The notes below the pieces were generated by a model that was not told where the DNA came from, made no database searches, and saw only the letters and a list, made by a program, of their open reading frames with translations. From Bartonella sp. HY038 (GTDB lineage: Bacteria > Pseudomonadota > Alphaproteobacteria > Rhizobiales > Rhizobiaceae): a DNA stretch of 64,000 nt. The stretch spans positions 2,232,001 through 2,296,000 of the forward strand of contig NZ_CP059725.1 of NCBI RefSeq assembly GCF_014117425.1, read 5' to 3'. Shown in pieces: positions 26,806-36,305 of the stretch. Position 1 is the stretch's first letter, and every line of letters begins with the position of its first letter. Both the position numbers and the translations under genes were made by a program.

Positions 26806-27486
26806 TCAGATTTGGCCTTGCGTATTATTTATAATGCAAGGGATAGCGAGACCAAACAGAATTGGGCTCATGAAGCATATTATCGCAGTTGTTGATATAT
26901 TCTTCAATTCCCCATAGATTTCGGGCATAGTTTCATCATCAAAATCATACCAAAAAGCCCGACCAAATAAAAAAGCATCGGCAAACTCTTTCCAATTGCT
27001 ATACTGATAGCGTGTCATAGATAATGCTGTACTACAAATTTCCCAAGCTTTATCCTCATCCACATATTCTAATGCTAAAGCATTGAGGGTAATACCGATA
27101 AGGCGAGCCATATTCCATGCCATAATGGATTTAACCGGCGGCAACTGCAACCGTCTTAAAATATCACTTTCCAAAAGTGTAATTAGCTTTTCATAATATT
27201 CCACAAGCCCTTCACTATTTTCGAGCTTTGAAAAATATTCCACATCCTCGTTCATTCTTTCTATGGTAGGATTTTTATTCATCGCAATGGCGCGCTCAGT
27301 TACCATATCAAAATAATATCGATGACCTTCATGTAACAACCAACCAGAAATATCCTCAAAGCTTTCGCCATCAACTATGCCCCAAGCTGATTTCAGGGCG
27401 CTTTTTAGTCTTCTTTCTGATTCTATTGCGGCCACATACTGGCACTCCTCAACACGACCTTCACTATAAGGCGCATTAACCGCCAT
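26806..27486 (-). CDS. DUF1266 domain protein
   Basis: A 226-aa protein with the DUF1266 pattern: SAWGIVDGESFEDISGWL at residues 33-50 followed by HEGHRYYF, then AWNMARLIGITLNALALEY, then DKAWEICSTALSMTRYQYSNWKEFADAFLFGRAFWYD (given in parts). Members are bacterial proteins of unknown function, frequently found in multicopy accessory loci. The C-terminal 30 residues (TTAIICFMSPILFGLAIPC onward) are hydrophobic and unlike the usual end of the domain; they may be a membrane tail or the result of a frame change. AAAGGAC lies ahead of the ATG. The gene is near tRNA-Ser, a common integration site. Confidence 0.72.
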   Translation of the reverse strand: MAVNAPYSEGRVEECQYVAAIESERRLKSALKSAWGIVDGESFEDISGWLLHEGHRYYFDMVTERAIAMNKNPTIERMNEDVEYFSKLENSEGLVEYYEKLITLLESDILRRLQLPPVKSIMAWNMARLIGITLNALALEYVDEDKAWEICSTALSMTRYQYSNWKEFADAFLFGRAFWYDFDDETMPEIYGELKNISTTAIICFMSPILFGLAIPCIINNTQGQI

Positions 27487-27722
27487 GGTTGTTATTTAGT
27501 CCTTTGTTAAAGGAGGTTTATCTCGCCTAGCATGTGAAAAGAATATTTTTAAAAAAAAGACGATAACGTTCTCGAGCCTTCAAAGACGGAACTAAAAAAA
27601 ATGTTAAATACCAGATAATATACTCCGTTCATTTTAAACCTAAAACTCACGGAGTATATCACCACGACCATCGCTCGCCTTTTTACGAATGCAAAAGGCA
27701 AATGAAATTATAAAATTAAGGA

Positions 27723-28577
27723 TTAATCACGTAAAAGATCGTTGATTGATGTTTTAGAACGGGTTTTTTCATCAACACGCTTTACAATGACCGCACAATA
27801 AAGGCTTGGCACTGGTTTACCATCGCCAAGATCTTTACCTGGTAAGCTACCCGAAACAACAACCGAATAAGGTGGCACTTCACCATAGAAGATTTCACCT
27901 GTCGCGCGATCAACAATTTTAGTGGATTTGCCGATATAAACGCCCATACCAAGAACCGCACCTTCGCGGATGATACAGCCTTCAACCACTTCAGAGCGCG
28001 CGCCAATAAAGCAATTATCTTCAATAATTGTTGGACCTGCCTGCAATGGCTCCAATACACCGCCAATACCAACACCGCCAGAAAGGTGGACATTTTTACC
28101 AATTTGCGCGCATGAACCAACGGTTGCCCAAGTATCAACCATGGTACCTTCACCAACATGAGCGCCAAGATTGACAAAGGATGGCATTAAAATAACATTA
28201 GGTGCAATATAAGCAGAATGACGCACGATCGCATTAGGAACAGCGCGGAAGGCTGCTTGTTTAAACTGTTCTTCGCCCCAACCATGAAATTTTGATGGCA
28301 CCTTATCCCACCATGATGAACCATCAGGGCCACCTTTAATAAGTGCCATAGGGTTTAACCGGAAAGAAAGTAAAACAGCCTTTTTAGCCCATTGATTAAC
28401 ATGCCATTCGCCATTATCACGGCGTTCTGCCACCCGTAACTCACCCTTGTCCAAAAGGCTAAGCACATGCTCGACGCTATCACGCACTTCACCTTTTGTA
28501 TCGGTTGAAATAGAATCGCGTGTATCAAAGGCTTGCTCAATAAGTGCTTCCAACGCATGATAATTTGCTTGCGTCAT
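27723..28577 (-). CDS. dapD: Tetrahydrodipicolinate N-succinyltransferase
   Basis: DapD transfers succinyl from succinyl-CoA to tetrahydrodipicolinate in the succinylase branch of lysine and diaminopimelate synthesis. The 284-aa cytosolic protein has the N-terminal helical domain, the substrate segment [10 protein letters not shown], and a left-handed beta-helix of hexapeptide repeats (for example [60 protein letters not shown]) followed by [14 protein letters not shown] lies ahead of the ATG at 28577, which is preferred over an ATG 12 bases earlier. It is divergent from a LOG-family gene. Confidence 0.95.
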   Translation of the reverse strand: MTQANYHALEALIEQAFDTRDSISTDTKGEVRDSVEHVLSLLDKGELRVAERRDNGEWHVNQWAKKAVLLSFRLNPMALIKGGPDGSSWWDKVPSKFHGWGEEQFKQAAFRAVPNAIVRHSAYIAPNVILMPSFVNLGAHVGEGTMVDTWATVGSCAQIGKNVHLSGGVGIGGVLEPLQAGPTIIEDNCFIGARSEVVEGCIIREGAVLGMGVYIGKSTKIVDRATGEIFYGEVPPYSVVVSGSLPGKDLGDGKPVPSLYCAVIVKRVDEKTRSKTSINDLLRD

Positions 28578-28720
28578 AAAAATCTCCATTACTGATGTTA
28601 AAAAACTTTAAACCCATTAAGCATATTATTTGCAAAACGTATAGGCAGCAACTACGGGCAATACGTATTGATACGATAAAATGTTACTTGAACCTAAAAA
28701 TAAGAATGAAAGGACAAGCA

Positions 28721-29572
28721 ATGCTTCCTGAAGAAAAAGAGGGTTGGACCCCGTTTCCCCATTCGAATGATGATGCCGCAGTTATCCATAAAGTTCCGAT
28801 CACACCGCAAACACAATCACCCGCTTATCGCCTTGCCTATACGGATGAAGACTTTTTAATGCGCCGCGAAATGCGATCCGTGCGCTTAGGCCTTGAAATG
28901 ATGAAGCCGGAAATCACTTTAAGTGAGCGCGGCATTCGCTCAACGGTTGTGCTTTTTGGAGGTGCGCGTATTCCAGCACCCGGCCAAGATGCATGGGCGG
29001 CTAAAAACGACATTCAGCGAAAAAATCTTGAACTTGCCTCCCGCTATTATGACGAAGCCCGACATTTTGCCCGCCTTTGCTCGCAATATTCGGCCACGAC
29101 TTACCACCGCGAATTTGTCATTGTGACCGGTGGCGGACCGGGTGTGATGGAAGCGGGCAATCGCGGTGCAGATGATGTAGGTGCACCAAGTATTGGCCTA
29201 AATATTGTTTTACCTCATGAGCAAGCACCAAATCCTTATGTAACGCCCGATCTTTGTTTTAATTTCCATTATTTTGCCATTCGCAAAATGCATTTTTTGA
29301 TTCGTGCCAAGGCTTTGACAATTTTTCCAGGCGGCTTTGGAACTCTCGACGAATTATTCGAAACCCTAACTCTTATTCAAACTGGGCGAATGGAACGCGT
29401 GCCTGTGATCTTATTTGGCAAAGAGTTTTGGCAAAAATCCATCAATGTTGAATTTTTAGCCGAACAAGGTACGATTTCACCGGATGATTTGGATCTCTTA
29501 ACCTATGTGGACACCGCGCAAGAAGGCTGGGATAAAATCCGCAATTTTTATGATTTAAAAAGCCCTGTTTAA
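28721..29572 (+). CDS. LOG-family protein (TIGR00730-like)
   Basis: A 283-aa protein of the lysine decarboxylase-like (LOG) family, many of which hydrolyse nucleoside 5'-monophosphates or release cytokinin bases. The two family signatures are present: GGGPGVMEAGNRGADD and PGGFGTLDELFETLT, the latter holding the catalytic Glu. The N-terminal 100 residues are longer than in short LOG proteins and begin MLPEEKEGWTPFP. AAAGGA lies 6 bases ahead of the ATG at 28721; the upstream extension to 28595 is not family-like. Phosphoribohydrolase activity is an inference from the motif. Confidence 0.88.
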   Translation: MLPEEKEGWTPFPHSNDDAAVIHKVPITPQTQSPAYRLAYTDEDFLMRREMRSVRLGLEMMKPEITLSERGIRSTVVLFGGARIPAPGQDAWAAKNDIQRKNLELASRYYDEARHFARLCSQYSATTYHREFVIVTGGGPGVMEAGNRGADDVGAPSIGLNIVLPHEQAPNPYVTPDLCFNFHYFAIRKMHFLIRAKALTIFPGGFGTLDELFETLTLIQTGRMERVPVILFGKEFWQKSINVEFLAEQGTISPDDLDLLTYVDTAQEGWDKIRNFYDLKSPV

Positions 29573-29609
29573 ACAATGATAAGAATTTACATTCAAATCA
29601 CAATATTAA

Positions 29610-29645
29610 AAAGGCTTTGCTAGAAAAACGAGCAAAGCCTTTATT
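29610..29645. terminator. Bidirectional terminator between LOG gene and fruA
   Basis: AAAGGCTTTGCT (from 29609/29610) pairs with AGCAAAGCCTTT (29631-29642) around a 9-base loop. T-rich runs follow on both strands, and both neighbouring genes end here. Confidence 0.88.
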
Positions 29646-29664
29646 TATCGCTTAGACATGCACA

Positions 29665-31446
29665 TTAGCTTGCAGCTTTTAAAGAAGTATTAGCTTCTAC
29701 TGGCTTTTTTAATATGCTAAGGCAAAGAATTGAAACGCCAACGCCTGCGATAAGCGCTGCAAAATAACCAAATGGATTAGTTATCCCACCTAAGAATAAA
29801 AGAAAAATTCCACCATGTGGTGCAGCTGCGCCGACACCAAGACCTAAGGCCATCGCACCTGCAACGGCTGATCCTGCAATTAATGACGGAATAACCCTAA
29901 ATGGATCACGTGCAGCGAATGGAATAGCCCCCTCACTAATAAAAACTAACCCCAAAACAAAAGTTGCAACCCTTGAGTTACACTCGTCAATTGTAAATCG
30001 GCTAGGGAAGATCTTGGTTGCACATGCAAGAGCAATAGGGGGTGTCATGCCAGCTATCATCGTGGCCGCAACAATTCCACCATTTACACCTACCTGTGTA
30101 ACGGCAAATGCATATGCTGCCTTATTGACCGGTCCACCTAAGTCAAATGCCATCATTCCACCAAGCAATAATCCCAACAAGATTGCATTTGGACCTTGCA
30201 AACTACTAAGCCAACCCTGAAGCCCCAAATTAATATATGTCGCTGGTGGCCCTGCTACATATAACATCACAACACTTACCGCGGCGGTTGCAAACAACGG
30301 AATAATCAAAACGGGTAATAAGCCACTAAGACTGCGCGGCAGCTTTAAATATCTGATGATTAAAAGAGCTATATATCCTGCCAGAAAACCTGAAATAATG
30401 CCACCGATAAACCCAGCCTCAATTTGGACAGCCAGAAAACCACCAATCAAACCTGGTACAAGTCCCGGCCTATCAGCGATAGAAAAAGCAATGTACCCTG
30501 ACAAAATAGGAACCATTAATTGAAGACCAAAATTTTTGCCGATATAATATAACTTATATGCGAAAGGCCCAGCCGCAAAAGTAGTGTCAAGCTTGCTAAT
30601 ATCGATACCACCAAGATACATAGCAAAAGCGACGAACAAGCCGCCAACAACCACAAAAGGCAACATGAAAGAAACACCTGTCATCAAATGCTTATAAACA
30701 CCTGCACCTTTAGCATTTTGTTGCGCAGTTTCTTCTTTTGCAGCCTGATTGGATTGAAGCTTAGCATTGTTAGCAGCTTCCTTAATATAATCTGTTCCCT
30801 TATTAATGGCTACTTTTGTACCACTTGCATAGACACGTTTGCCAGCAAAGCGCGAACGATCAACTTCTCTATCAGCTGCAATAATAACAAGATCAGCATC
30901 TTTAATTTCATCTGCCGTCAAGGGAGTACCAGCACCAACAGAGCCTTGTGTTTCAACTCGGATATTAATACCAAGCTCTTTACCACTATCAAGCAAAGCA
31001 TCGGCTGCCATAAAAGTATGGGCAATACCAGTTGGACACGAGGTGATGGCTACAATATTTTTTATTCCACCAAGATTGTCTTTGCCTGCACTATCAGTTT
31101 CTTTGTTATTTGACTTTTCAGTTTTGGGAGCGCCTTTGCCATTAGAAAACCGCGCTAATATTGCCGATGCATCATTTAGGACATCATCAAGTTCAATATT
31201 ATAAACATCCCCGCCATTAAAACGGGCGGCATAGTCACTATTATCAAGCGATCCAACGGTATCGCTTACAACCAGCAAAATGTCATCTTTGTCACGTGCA
31301 ACGGGAATACGCAATGCCTGTCCATTAGGACTGATCGATATCTCGACCTCCAATTTTGCTGCAAGTGCGGCAGCGGATAAAGCTTCCCGCGCCAAGACAT
31401 CAAGGACCTGATTGCCCTGTTCTTCAATTACTATAAAGAGTTTCAT
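29665..31446 (-). CDS. fruA: PTS fructose transporter subunit EIIBC
   Basis: FruA imports fructose and phosphorylates it to fructose 1-phosphate. The 593-aa protein has an N-terminal IIB-like region (residues 1-100), a linker, the active IIB domain with Cys137 in ITSCPTGIAHTF, and the IIC membrane domain from about residue 240 with conserved LMVPILSGYIAFSIADRPGL and MMAFDLGGPVNKAAY. The C-terminal region retains the remaining IIC helices (for example PFGYFAALIAGVGVSILCLS). It forms the last gene of fruBKA, separated from fruK by 126 bases that hold a small inverted repeat (about 31520-31545). A cognate regulator lies at the other end of the operon. Confidence 0.95.
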   Translation of the reverse strand: MKLFIVIEEQGNQVLDVLAREALSAAALAAKLEVEISISPNGQALRIPVARDKDDILLVVSDTVGSLDNSDYAARFNGGDVYNIELDDVLNDASAILARFSNGKGAPKTEKSNNKETDSAGKDNLGGIKNIVAITSCPTGIAHTFMAADALLDSGKELGINIRVETQGSVGAGTPLTADEIKDADLVIIAADREVDRSRFAGKRVYASGTKVAINKGTDYIKEAANNAKLQSNQAAKEETAQQNAKGAGVYKHLMTGVSFMLPFVVVGGLFVAFAMYLGGIDISKLDTTFAAGPFAYKLYYIGKNFGLQLMVPILSGYIAFSIADRPGLVPGLIGGFLAVQIEAGFIGGIISGFLAGYIALLIIRYLKLPRSLSGLLPVLIIPLFATAAVSVVMLYVAGPPATYINLGLQGWLSSLQGPNAILLGLLLGGMMAFDLGGPVNKAAYAFAVTQVGVNGGIVAATMIAGMTPPIALACATKIFPSRFTIDECNSRVATFVLGLVFISEGAIPFAARDPFRVIPSLIAGSAVAGAMALGLGVGAAAPHGGIFLLFLGGITNPFGYFAALIAGVGVSILCLSILKKPVEANTSLKAAS

Positions 31447-31572
31447 CTTATTCCTCCCGCCATTTTAACGGCAGTTAATATTCTTTATGACGGAGCGTGG
31501 TCAGATTAGATGCGAAAAATATTGCAATACAGTACCAATATTCTTGCTTCTCCATATTTAATCCCACACCTT

Positions 31573-32505
31573 TTACAAAATTCGACAAGTAACCTCGCGC
31601 GAAAACTGCGAAATCACCGAGCGTTCGGGTAAATCAGCGCCTGTAAGCATTAATTTTCCTGCGGCGAAAGCTGTAGCAAGGCGCGCAGTTGCTTCTAAAT
31701 CAGCATGCTCGACTAAACTTGCAACAATACCCGCCACCATAGCGTCACCTGCACCTACGGTACTTGCTATATTTTCTATTTTGATTGATGCGTGAATTGC
31801 TCCATGGCGTGAAATAAATAAGGCACCTTCGCTGCCCATAGATATTACAACCAAACTAACACCACTTTGCTGTAATTTAAATCCTTCAGCCAAAATTTCA
31901 TCCATGCTACTTAATTTATATCCAGCCCATTCACTCAACTCAGCAATATTGGGCTTTACAACCATTGGTAAATATGGAGCAGACAAAACAGCATTGAGAG
32001 CCGCGCCTGAACAATCAACAATACTAAAATGATGACGAGCATGCTGTGCCGCGACAAGGTCTGCATAAATATCTTGCGGACAGCTCGGCGGCAAACTACC
32101 GGCTAACACAAGATAACCAGTATTTTCTTCATGAAGTTTTGTATTAAGCTGATTTAACTCGAGCTTACCGGGAGCAAGTCCAGGCAAATTAATATCGGTT
32201 GTTTCATTTGGCGTTAAAATTTTGACATTGGTGCGTGTTGCACCTTTAAGCCTAATAAACCGGTCATCAACATGACGTGCTGCGAAAAATTTTTCAAAAA
32301 TCGTGAGATTTTCATCGCCTAAAAATCCTGTAGCAGCAACTGGAATGCTATAAGCACCAAGACATGCAGCAACATTAATGCCTTTGCCACCTGCATCAAA
32401 GCGCACTGAAGTTGCGCGATGAACATTGCCAATTGTTAGATCATCGAGATAAACGGTTTCATCAATTGCTGGATTTAAGGTAAGGGTCATTATGGAACTG
32501 GTCAT
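31573..32505 (-). CDS. fruK: 1-Phosphofructokinase
   Basis: FruK phosphorylates fructose 1-phosphate to fructose 1,6-bisphosphate. The 310-aa protein belongs to the PfkB family: LTLNPAIDETVYLDDL opens it, FDAGGKGINVAACLGAY is the substrate signature, and NIASTVGAGDAMVAGIVAS is the ATP/anion-hole motif with the catalytic Asp. Its ATG overlaps the fruB stop by one base (TAATG), so translation is probably coupled. Confidence 0.95.
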   Translation of the reverse strand: MTSSIMTLTLNPAIDETVYLDDLTIGNVHRATSVRFDAGGKGINVAACLGAYSIPVAATGFLGDENLTIFEKFFAARHVDDRFIRLKGATRTNVKILTPNETTDINLPGLAPGKLELNQLNTKLHEENTGYLVLAGSLPPSCPQDIYADLVAAQHARHHFSIVDCSGAALNAVLSAPYLPMVVKPNIAELSEWAGYKLSSMDEILAEGFKLQQSGVSLVVISMGSEGALFISRHGAIHASIKIENIASTVGAGDAMVAGIVASLVEHADLEATARLATAFAAGKLMLTGADLPERSVISQFSREVTCRIL

Positions 32506-35051
32506 TATTTATTATCCTGCACAGTTTTTTTATCTAATGCGCGCACTTCTTTTGCGGTTTTAAGTTGAAGAGCATTTTGGGCGCGTTGGCGCATTTGCGT
32601 TAGGCTTTCTGTTCGAAAACGTGCTTTAACCGCAGGAATATCGCGCGGTGTCATCGAAAGTTCGGTAACGCCAAGTCCTGCTAGCAAGGTTGCCCCATAA
32701 GCATCGCCTGCAATACCGCCACATACTCCCACCCAACGATCATATTTTTTTGCGCCCTTAACCGTAAGATCAATCATGCGTAAAACCGATGGATGCAAAC
32801 TATCTGCCGAGGCTGCAAGATCAGGATTTTGCCGATCCACCGCCAATGTATATTGGGTAAGATCATTTGTCCCAATGGAAAAGAAATCTACATGCTCGGC
32901 AAGAACATCTGCCATAATAGCTGCAGCTGGAACTTCAATCATAATACCAAGAGGCACACTTGGCGCACCAATAGATTGACGAATTTCTTCCGCCCGTTCT
33001 TTTAAAGCCAAAACTTCATCAAGCGACATAATCATTGGAAACATTATGGATAAATTGCCACCATCCTTAGCTGCACGATATAAAGCGCGCAGTTGCGGAT
33101 AAAGAAGATCTGGCCGCCGCAATAATAAGCGTGCGCCGCGCACACCTAAAAACGGATTTTCTTCATGGGGTAAATCAAGATGCGCCACCTGTTTATCGCC
33201 GCCAATATCTAGCGCACGGACAATAAGTGGCTTATCGCCTAAAGCATTAAGCATAGCCCGATAGGTTGCATATTGCTCATCCTCATCAGGAGTATCACCG
33301 CGCTCTAAAAATAGAAATTCTGTTCGCATAAGTCCAACGCCTTCGGCGCCTTGCGAAAGAGCAAGCGGTACTTGCTCAGGCTGATTAATATTAGCAGCAA
33401 TATCAATTGTATAATCATCAAGCGTTGTCGCTGGAAGTCCCCGCTCGGCCTTTTGCTTTTCCTGCTCTTTTGCAATTTTTTCAATTTCAGTTTTTGCGGC
33501 ATTTTGATCAACACTATCAGGATCGAACCAAACGCCGCCGCCATTGCCATCAATAATTGCAAATTGCCCATCTCGTGCATCAAGCAGCGACGGACCGGCT
33601 GCTACAACAGCAGGCAAGCCAAGCGTACGTGCAAGAATTGCAGTGTGAGACGTTGGACCACCTAAAGCTGTTGCTATTGCAATGACACGGCCGGGGACAA
33701 GCCCTGCAGTGTCTGACGGCGACAAATCATCAGCAATGATAATCACGCCACCTTCTGGAAGATCACTTAATGAGCCGGTGGCAAGAGCTGGATCGATTTG
33801 CCCAAGCACGCGGCGACCAACATCTAACAAATCAGCTGAACGCGCGGCAAGCAATGGATTGCTAGAGGACTTCAGGCGTTCGGCCGTTTCATGGATAGCC
33901 TTTGACCAAGACCAAGCAACGCCATGCCCTTCAACCATATGACGGCACGTTGCAGCAATTAGGCTTTCATCATCAAGCAATTCACTTTGTGCTGAAAAAA
34001 TTGCAGCATCACTGGCACCCAAACGCCTCGTTACATCATCAACCAGCGCTTTCATTTGAGCGCGCGTTGTTTCAATTGCATGTTGAAGGATTGGACCGCC
34101 TTGCGCTATACTTACTGGAATATCCGTAACCTCAACATTTTGGCTACTTACTTTATAAACCGCACCTATTGCCAAGCCCGGACTAGCGCTAACACCAATT
34201 ATCGGAGTTTTTCCTGATGGCGGCACCCAGTTGGTCATTGCCTGTTCAGCTTTTTTAAGTGCTGCTTTTTCTGCGGCTTGCTTTTCTGAGGCAGTTAAAC
34301 CTTTTACCGCCTTGATAAAGGTTTGCAAATCTTGGCGTGCATTATCTGTTCCATCATCATCGGCTGCTGAAAAAACAACTATATCACCAGCTTTGGCATT
34401 GAGTTCAAGTAGGGACACCAAGCTTTTAATATCTGAAATGACATTGCCATTGCGTGCCTGCAATTTTGTTTTAGATGCTCTTGCCGCATCAATCCAAACT
34501 GATGCTGGCCGCGCATGAAGACCGTTTGGATAATCAACCGACCATTCTTCACAAATGGCATAATCTTTAACTGGGGCAAGATTTGCAGCAGCTTCATCTT
34601 GTGCGCCATCATTACCGTTAAAAACTGCCTCAACAACATCATGCTTATCATTAGTTTTAATAAGCTTTTCTAAAACGATCGGCTTTCGCAACAATCTTGT
34701 CAATTGGCGTAATGTATTGAGGTGGCCTTCCCCTTTAGCCGCGATGCCAAAAATAAGATAGGCCACCTCACCATTTCCCCAATCAACCCCCTTGGGAACT
34801 TGTAAAACAGCAACCGCGTCCTCTTTAACCAGATCCTTATCCTCAACCATGCCATGAGGAATTGCAACGCCGGAACCTAGCCAGGTATTAGCAACGTTTT
34901 CACGTCCCAACATAGAGTTGACATACCCCTCATCCACTGCGCCAGCATCAATCAATAATTTGCCGACCGCTTCAATCGCCGATTTTTTGTCAATGACATC
35001 GCTACCAAGTTGGATGAGTTTTTCTTTTGAGGAAGTGCTGTTTAAAGCCAT
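32505..35051 (-). CDS. fruB: Fructose PTS multiphosphoryl protein (EIIA-HPr-EI)
   Basis: An 848-aa fusion that carries phosphate from PEP through three domains to FruA. Residues about 10-145 are EIIA-Fru with the phospho-His66 in GVAIPHG. Residues about 165-255 are HPr with His179 in NGLHARPAS. From about residue 283 it is enzyme I, with IIGVSASPGLAIG at the start, His469 in GGPTSHTAILAR, MRTEFLFLERG and the C-terminal barrel with IGTNDLTQYTLAVDR. The whole phosphorelay for fructose is thus on one chain, independent of a general PtsH/PtsI. It is first in fruBKA. A palindrome just upstream is the probable regulator site. Confidence 0.95.
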   Translation of the reverse strand: MALNSTSSKEKLIQLGSDVIDKKSAIEAVGKLLIDAGAVDEGYVNSMLGRENVANTWLGSGVAIPHGMVEDKDLVKEDAVAVLQVPKGVDWGNGEVAYLIFGIAAKGEGHLNTLRQLTRLLRKPIVLEKLIKTNDKHDVVEAVFNGNDGAQDEAAANLAPVKDYAICEEWSVDYPNGLHARPASVWIDAARASKTKLQARNGNVISDIKSLVSLLELNAKAGDIVVFSAADDDGTDNARQDLQTFIKAVKGLTASEKQAAEKAALKKAEQAMTNWVPPSGKTPIIGVSASPGLAIGAVYKVSSQNVEVTDIPVSIAQGGPILQHAIETTRAQMKALVDDVTRRLGASDAAIFSAQSELLDDESLIAATCRHMVEGHGVAWSWSKAIHETAERLKSSSNPLLAARSADLLDVGRRVLGQIDPALATGSLSDLPEGGVIIIADDLSPSDTAGLVPGRVIAIATALGGPTSHTAILARTLGLPAVVAAGPSLLDARDGQFAIIDGNGGGVWFDPDSVDQNAAKTEIEKIAKEQEKQKAERGLPATTLDDYTIDIAANINQPEQVPLALSQGAEGVGLMRTEFLFLERGDTPDEDEQYATYRAMLNALGDKPLIVRALDIGGDKQVAHLDLPHEENPFLGVRGARLLLRRPDLLYPQLRALYRAAKDGGNLSIMFPMIMSLDEVLALKERAEEIRQSIGAPSVPLGIMIEVPAAAIMADVLAEHVDFFSIGTNDLTQYTLAVDRQNPDLAASADSLHPSVLRMIDLTVKGAKKYDRWVGVCGGIAGDAYGATLLAGLGVTELSMTPRDIPAVKARFRTESLTQMRQRAQNALQLKTAKEVRALDKKTVQDNK

Positions 35052-35088
35052 TGCATAATCCTAAATTAAAACTTAAGGTGGATTGAGT

Positions 35089-35100
35089 GAAAACGTTTTC
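35089..35100 (+). promoter_or_regulatory. Putative FruR/LacI operator
   Basis: GAAAACGTTTTC is a perfect 12-bp palindrome with the central CG typical of LacI-family operators. It lies 37 bases ahead of fruB and about 165 bases ahead of the divergent regulator gene, so it could control both. Confidence 0.75.
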
Positions 35101-35266
35101 TTACCTAATGTCAAGTCGATTATATTTCAGGTAATAAAAAACGAATAAATTGCAAATTAATAAACATATTATTCCAAAATCCTTAGAATAGCCTTATATA
35201 GACGATCCTACTAAAGTTCTTTCTGCTTTAACTAGAAATTTGAATATAAAATATGATGGAATATCA

Positions 35267-36262
35267 GTGGTAAAATCTTGCTCTAAAACAATTAGCATCA
35301 AAGATGTAGCTAAAGCTGCTGGCGTTTCAACGGCAACCGTTTCGCGCACCCTTGCCAATGGCAAGGTCAGTGATGATATGCGCGAAAAGGTTGAAACTGC
35401 CATTTTGAAAACTGGCTATCGGCCTAATTTGGCGGCACGGCGATTACGCTCGCGGCAAAACAAAACAATAGGATTGATTGTTGCCGATATTCGCAACCCT
35501 TTTTTTACCAGTATTGCTCGCTTTATTGAAAAGGCAGTAGAAAAAGAGGGCTTTCGTATTATTTTATGTAATACGGATGAAAATACTGAGCGTGAAAAAG
35601 AACATTTATCGCAAATGATTGAAGAACGGGTTGCAGGTGTTATCCTTGCTTCAACACCTGAAGGCCTTAGCAATCTTGATAATTGGCCAACCTCTATTCC
35701 CTTAGTCTTGATTGACCGAACCCTCCCACATGCTAAATTTGACCAAGTAAAAATCGACAATGAAAATGCAAGCCATGAAATGATTCGACATATGGTTAAA
35801 AATGGCAGAAAAAAAATTCTTTGTCTTTATAGCGAAAATAGCGTTACTGGTCTTGCCCGCAAAAACGGCTATGAAATAGCGATTCAAGAGATGGGGTTGG
35901 CTGCCAGTAGCCAAGCCATTGCCCATGGCTCATCCCTTTCCCAGATTGCAGCTATTTTTGAAAATATCACTGATATTGACGGCGTGTTTATCAGCAATGG
36001 TGTTTTAGCCTTGCGCGTTTGCACAGCCTTGTTGCAAGCAAAAATTTCTATTCCACAACAATTATCCGTTGCAACATTTGATGATGAGCCATGGGCAGCT
36101 CTCATCGCTGGCGGACTTAGCGTCATCGACCAACCCAAAGAAGCTATTGCTCAACAAGCGGTACGGCTATTATTTCAGCGCATGGAAAAACCTGAAATAG
36201 ATCCTGAATTGGTAGTATTAGCCGGTCAGCCAATTTTTAGGAACTCTACTCAAAATTATTAA
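35267..36262 (+). CDS. fruR: LacI-family regulator of the fru operon
   Basis: A 331-aa LacI-type protein. The DNA-binding domain is ISIKDVAKAAGVSTATVSRTLAN with the hinge helix NLAARRLRSR after it, and the C-terminal periplasmic-binding-like domain starts TIGLIVADIRNPFF. Divergent position beside fruBKA and the operator between them make it the likely fructose repressor/activator; the effector would be fructose 1-phosphate or a relative, by analogy. The start is uncertain: the frame opens at a TTG at 35240, but the GTG at 35267 has a GATGGA site upstream and leaves a normal N-terminus. Confidence 0.85.
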   Translation: MVKSCSKTISIKDVAKAAGVSTATVSRTLANGKVSDDMREKVETAILKTGYRPNLAARRLRSRQNKTIGLIVADIRNPFFTSIARFIEKAVEKEGFRIILCNTDENTEREKEHLSQMIEERVAGVILASTPEGLSNLDNWPTSIPLVLIDRTLPHAKFDQVKIDNENASHEMIRHMVKNGRKKILCLYSENSVTGLARKNGYEIAIQEMGLAASSQAIAHGSSLSQIAAIFENITDIDGVFISNGVLALRVCTALLQAKISIPQQLSVATFDDEPWAALIAGGLSVIDQPKEAIAQQAVRLLFQRMEKPEIDPELVVLAGQPIFRNSTQNY

Positions 36263-36305
36263 AGATTGATGAGATTCCCATATAAGCGCCAAATGGAGAT
36301 TTATC

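Noticed and set aside
28595..28720. LOG protein starting at 28595
   Set aside because: The added residues are unlike the family, and AAAGGA precedes 28721.
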